From a virus, in IMG/VR virus record IMGVR_UViG_3300044641_005744, positions 1-28,233 of that record: a stretch of DNA of 28,233 nt. The stretch is one strand, 5' to 3'. Positions 26,138-28,233 of this stretch are shown here, piece after piece. The translations under genes and the position numbers were made by a program. Under the pieces are notes generated by a model, which saw nothing but the letters and a program-made list of their open reading frames with translations, ran no database searches and was not told the origin of the DNA. Within the stretch, counting starts at the first letter, position 1; the number at the start of each line of letters is the position of its first letter.

Positions 26138-28233
26138 ATGGGAATACTCGATAGACTTTTCGGGAGGGACGAGCCGGACGCGGTGAAGGCGCTGGAGCGT
26201 CCGACGTGGTGGTCGAACGTCTGGAACACGGAAGGCGAGGACGGCAAGGACGAATACGGCAATTCCCCCAGTGGCCGTATCGGTGCCGTTGAGTCCAACG
26301 TGTGGGCGTACAACTGCGTGAAGGCGCGCATGGCGGCTGTGGCGCAGGCTCCTATGAAGCTGTATCGCGGATACGGCGACGACAAGGAAGAGATCACGGA
26401 ACATCCCGTGCTCGACTTGCTCAGCAAGGTAAATCCTCTCAACCTCAACGCGCTGTCGTTTCGACGCGGCATTGAGCAGCAGCTCAGCCTGCACGGGCGA
26501 TGCTTGATTCAGAAAGTGAAGGGCGCGGGCGGCGTCGTTGAGCTGTACATCTTGCCGATGAACTACGTCGAGATCGTGCCCGATGCGCGGCTGTGGATCG
26601 CTGGCTTCCGCTGGCTCCCAACGAACGACTTCATTCCGCGTGCCGACGTCATTGACATCTCGTATCCCGCGCTCGACGGCAGCGTAGAAGCAGACAGCCC
26701 GACGGCTGTTGCGCTGGACGCGATCAACAGATACAACCTCGCGGACAAGGCGCAGGCCAGCATCGACCGGCGCGGCGGACAGAAAGGCGGCATGGTCATC
26801 CATCCGCAGGGGACGATCGCCGCGGACTTCGAGCGCATTCGCATGGCGTGGGACAGGTGGCGTAAAAACCCCGACAACGCAGGCCGAGACATGCACGTGT
26901 CGAACGGCTTTGAGTATGTGGCCGATGCGTTCTCCGCCGTGGAGATGCAGCGCGAAGAACGGCTGATGCGCATCGCCAACGAGATCATGGCTCCGTATGG
27001 CGTCCCTCCGGCGATCGCTGGCGACTACAAGGATGCCAGCAAGCTTGCGAACGCGGACGCACAGCGAAAGAATTTCTGGGAGTCGTTCGCCGTCGATGAG
27101 CTGAAGCTGATCGAGGAAGAGTTGACGTTCGCACTGCTTCACGCCGAATATCCCGGCTCGGAGGACCTGTATTTCGAACACGACCTTAGCGACATCGCCG
27201 CGCTTCGTGAGGACGCCGACAGCCGCGTGAATCGCGCCATCGCGCTCACGGCCGCTAACCTCGCATCGGTGAACGAAGCACGAGACCTGGTGGGACTCGA
27301 CATGAGCGAAGACCCGGCAGCGGATCGCATCCTCATGGAAGCATCGCAGGCCGACGTCGTGGCGGACCCCGCTCCGCTCATCGCTATCGTTGATCAGCGC
27401 AACGCCGGCACGATCACGGACGACGCGGCGTCTACGCTGCTGCGGATCGCCGCGCCGAATCTCACGGATGAGCAGGTAGCATCGCTTCTCACGCGATCGG
27501 CTGCACCCGCGCCGGAAGCCGCGCCTGTGGAGGAAGAGGCAGACGACGAGGCGGACGATGAGATGGACGCGTTCGATGCGGAGGACGATCTCATCGAGGC
27601 TGAGATTGACGCGCTGCTCTCGGAGGAATCCGCAAAGGCCGACCGCATGTTCGACGAATCGAAGATCGAGCGGCAAGGCGGGAAATTCGCGCCGAAGGGC
27701 GCTGGCGATTCCGGCGCGCCTGCCACGCCGAAGCGGAAGCGCGTGCTGTCTCCCGAGGCGAAGAAGCGCATGCAGGAGCGGCGCGTGACGAAGGCGCGAG
27801 AAGTTGAGTCTCGGATGAAGGCCGACATTCAGCGGCTGGACGAAGCGCGCGCGAATGCCGACGAGAAGCTTGGCAAGCGCATAGACAAGCTGAAGGCTCG
27901 CTTGCAGCAGCGGCTCACGGACGCCACGACGATCATTGAGAGCAACGGCACCACTGTGCCCAAGCGCAAGCGCACGAGCGCGGTTGATCGCTTGCTTGGC
28001 TCGCGCGAAGAACCTGCGTCGGCGCCGTCTCCCACGGACTCGCTGCCGACCGTGAAGGCCGTTGACGAGAGCGTAGACGATCCGTGGGCACCCCCGGCCG
28101 CAGTGCGCAAAGCGGCGGAGCGCGGTCTGGAGCTGCGCCGCGAGTTCAACCGAGGCGGGACGGAAATCGGCGTGGCGCGCGCGCGTGACCTGTCGAATGG
28201 GAAACGGATTCCGCCGCAGACGATCAATCGCAT
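26138..28233 (+). CDS. Portal protein with long C-terminal extension (partial)
   Basis: The frame starts at ATG 26138, directly after the TerL stop, and stays open to the window end (698 codons). Residues 1 to about 400 are an HK97-type portal: GILDRLFGRDEP, WAYNCVKARMAAVAQAPMKL, EHPVLDLLSKVNPLN, LSFRRGIEQQLSLHGRCLIQ, VSNGFEYVADAFSAVEMQRE, ANEIMAPYGVPPAIAGDYKD. Portals of this type are usually 400-500 residues. Here an acidic patch (EEADDEADDEMDAFDAEDD), a basic coiled coil (EAKKRMQERRVTKAREVESR) and a final segment RGLELRREFNRGGTEIGVAR follow. The last motif occurs in stand-alone or protease-linked phage proteins, so this is a portal fusion. It forms the DNA gate at the capsid vertex. Confidence 0.85.
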   Translation, partial: MGILDRLFGRDEPDAVKALERPTWWSNVWNTEGEDGKDEYGNSPSGRIGAVESNVWAYNCVKARMAAVAQAPMKLYRGYGDDKEEITEHPVLDLLSKVNPLNLNALSFRRGIEQQLSLHGRCLIQKVKGAGGVVELYILPMNYVEIVPDARLWIAGFRWLPTNDFIPRADVIDISYPALDGSVEADSPTAVALDAINRYNLADKAQASIDRRGGQKGGMVIHPQGTIAADFERIRMAWDRWRKNPDNAGRDMHVSNGFEYVADAFSAVEMQREERLMRIANEIMAPYGVPPAIAGDYKDASKLANADAQRKNFWESFAVDELKLIEEELTFALLHAEYPGSEDLYFEHDLSDIAALREDADSRVNRAIALTAANLASVNEARDLVGLDMSEDPAADRILMEASQADVVADPAPLIAIVDQRNAGTITDDAASTLLRIAAPNLTDEQVASLLTRSAAPAPEAAPVEEEADDEADDEMDAFDAEDDLIEAEIDALLSEESAKADRMFDESKIERQGGKFAPKGAGDSGAPATPKRKRVLSPEAKKRMQERRVTKAREVESRMKADIQRLDEARANADEKLGKRIDKLKARLQQRLTDATTIIESNGTTVPKRKRTSAVDRLLGSREEPASAPSPTDSLPTVKAVDESVDDPWAPPAAVRKAAERGLELRREFNRGGTEIGVARARDLSNGKRIPPQTINR

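Noticed and set aside
26120-27676. 518-codon minus-strand frame opposite the portal gene
   Set aside because: The plus strand encodes an unmistakable portal protein; the antisense translation has no recognisable domain and no start context.
1-28233. CRISPR array, integrase, transposase or insertion sequence
   Set aside because: I looked for regularly spaced identical repeats, tyrosine or serine recombinase motifs and terminal inverted repeats with a transposase and found none.

Overview
The window is part of the genome of a tailed double-stranded DNA phage with siphovirus-type tail genes. No bacterial chromosomal gene is visible. It starts inside the C-terminus of a probable tape measure protein and ends inside a portal gene, so the circular or permuted map is cut within the virion module and roughly the capsid to tape-measure stretch is missing. 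Base composition is GC-rich, with a more AT-rich patch around 23.0-24.9 kb. The host cannot be named. A ReqiPepy6 Gp37-like tail protein next to a Dit-like protein, a C39-peptidase/SH3/glycosidase endolysin and a BhlA-type holin suggest a host without a typical proteobacterial envelope, but this is weak evidence.

Layout: (1) 1-4.9 kb, rightward tail genes: tape measure end, Dit-like protein, a fibre with 18 decapeptide repeats, Gp37-like protein, small proteins and a second fibre-like protein. (2) 4.9-11.5 kb, leftward early genes: a sliding-clamp-like protein, a small HTH/zinc-ribbon protein, a Fis-type HTH protein, a Red-beta (Bet) recombinase, a DUF7249-like protein, many small orphans and two pairs of very small membrane proteins. 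Sigma-70-like leftward promoters with a TTTACA or TTGACA -35 box serve this block. (3) 11.55-11.9 kb, a switch-like region: leftward promoter, inverted-repeat operator and an apparently leaderless XRE repressor gene. (4) 12.0-17.4 kb, rightward replication and modification: an O-like initiator carrying iterons (candidate origin), a G39P-like helicase loader, a cytosine-C5 methyltransferase overlapped over its full length by a second long same-strand frame, an HTH/zinc-ribbon array protein, SSB and a VRR-NUC nuclease. (5) 17.4-20.6 kb, leftward orphans and ThyX. (6) 20.76-28.2 kb, rightward lysis and packaging: two holin-like proteins, endolysin, ParB-like protein, TET-associated-type glycosyltransferase (TAGT), TerS, TerL and portal.

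The organisation is lambda-like in logic: a repressor between divergent units, O/P-like replication genes with an origin inside O, and a Bet recombinase. No integrase is present in the window. The C5 methyltransferase, ParB-like protein and TAGT together suggest a cytosine hypermodification pathway whose oxygenase (TET/JBP) is not visible here.

The most distinctive non-coding signal is a family of five hairpins in the leftward transcripts. All share a 13-nt core (GCGAGTGCGACGC on the minus strand), have different stems that mostly keep pairing, and sit 6-11 nt after stop codons. The other outstanding signal is the dual-frame methyltransferase locus, where two GTG codons two bases apart lie behind one ribosome binding site.
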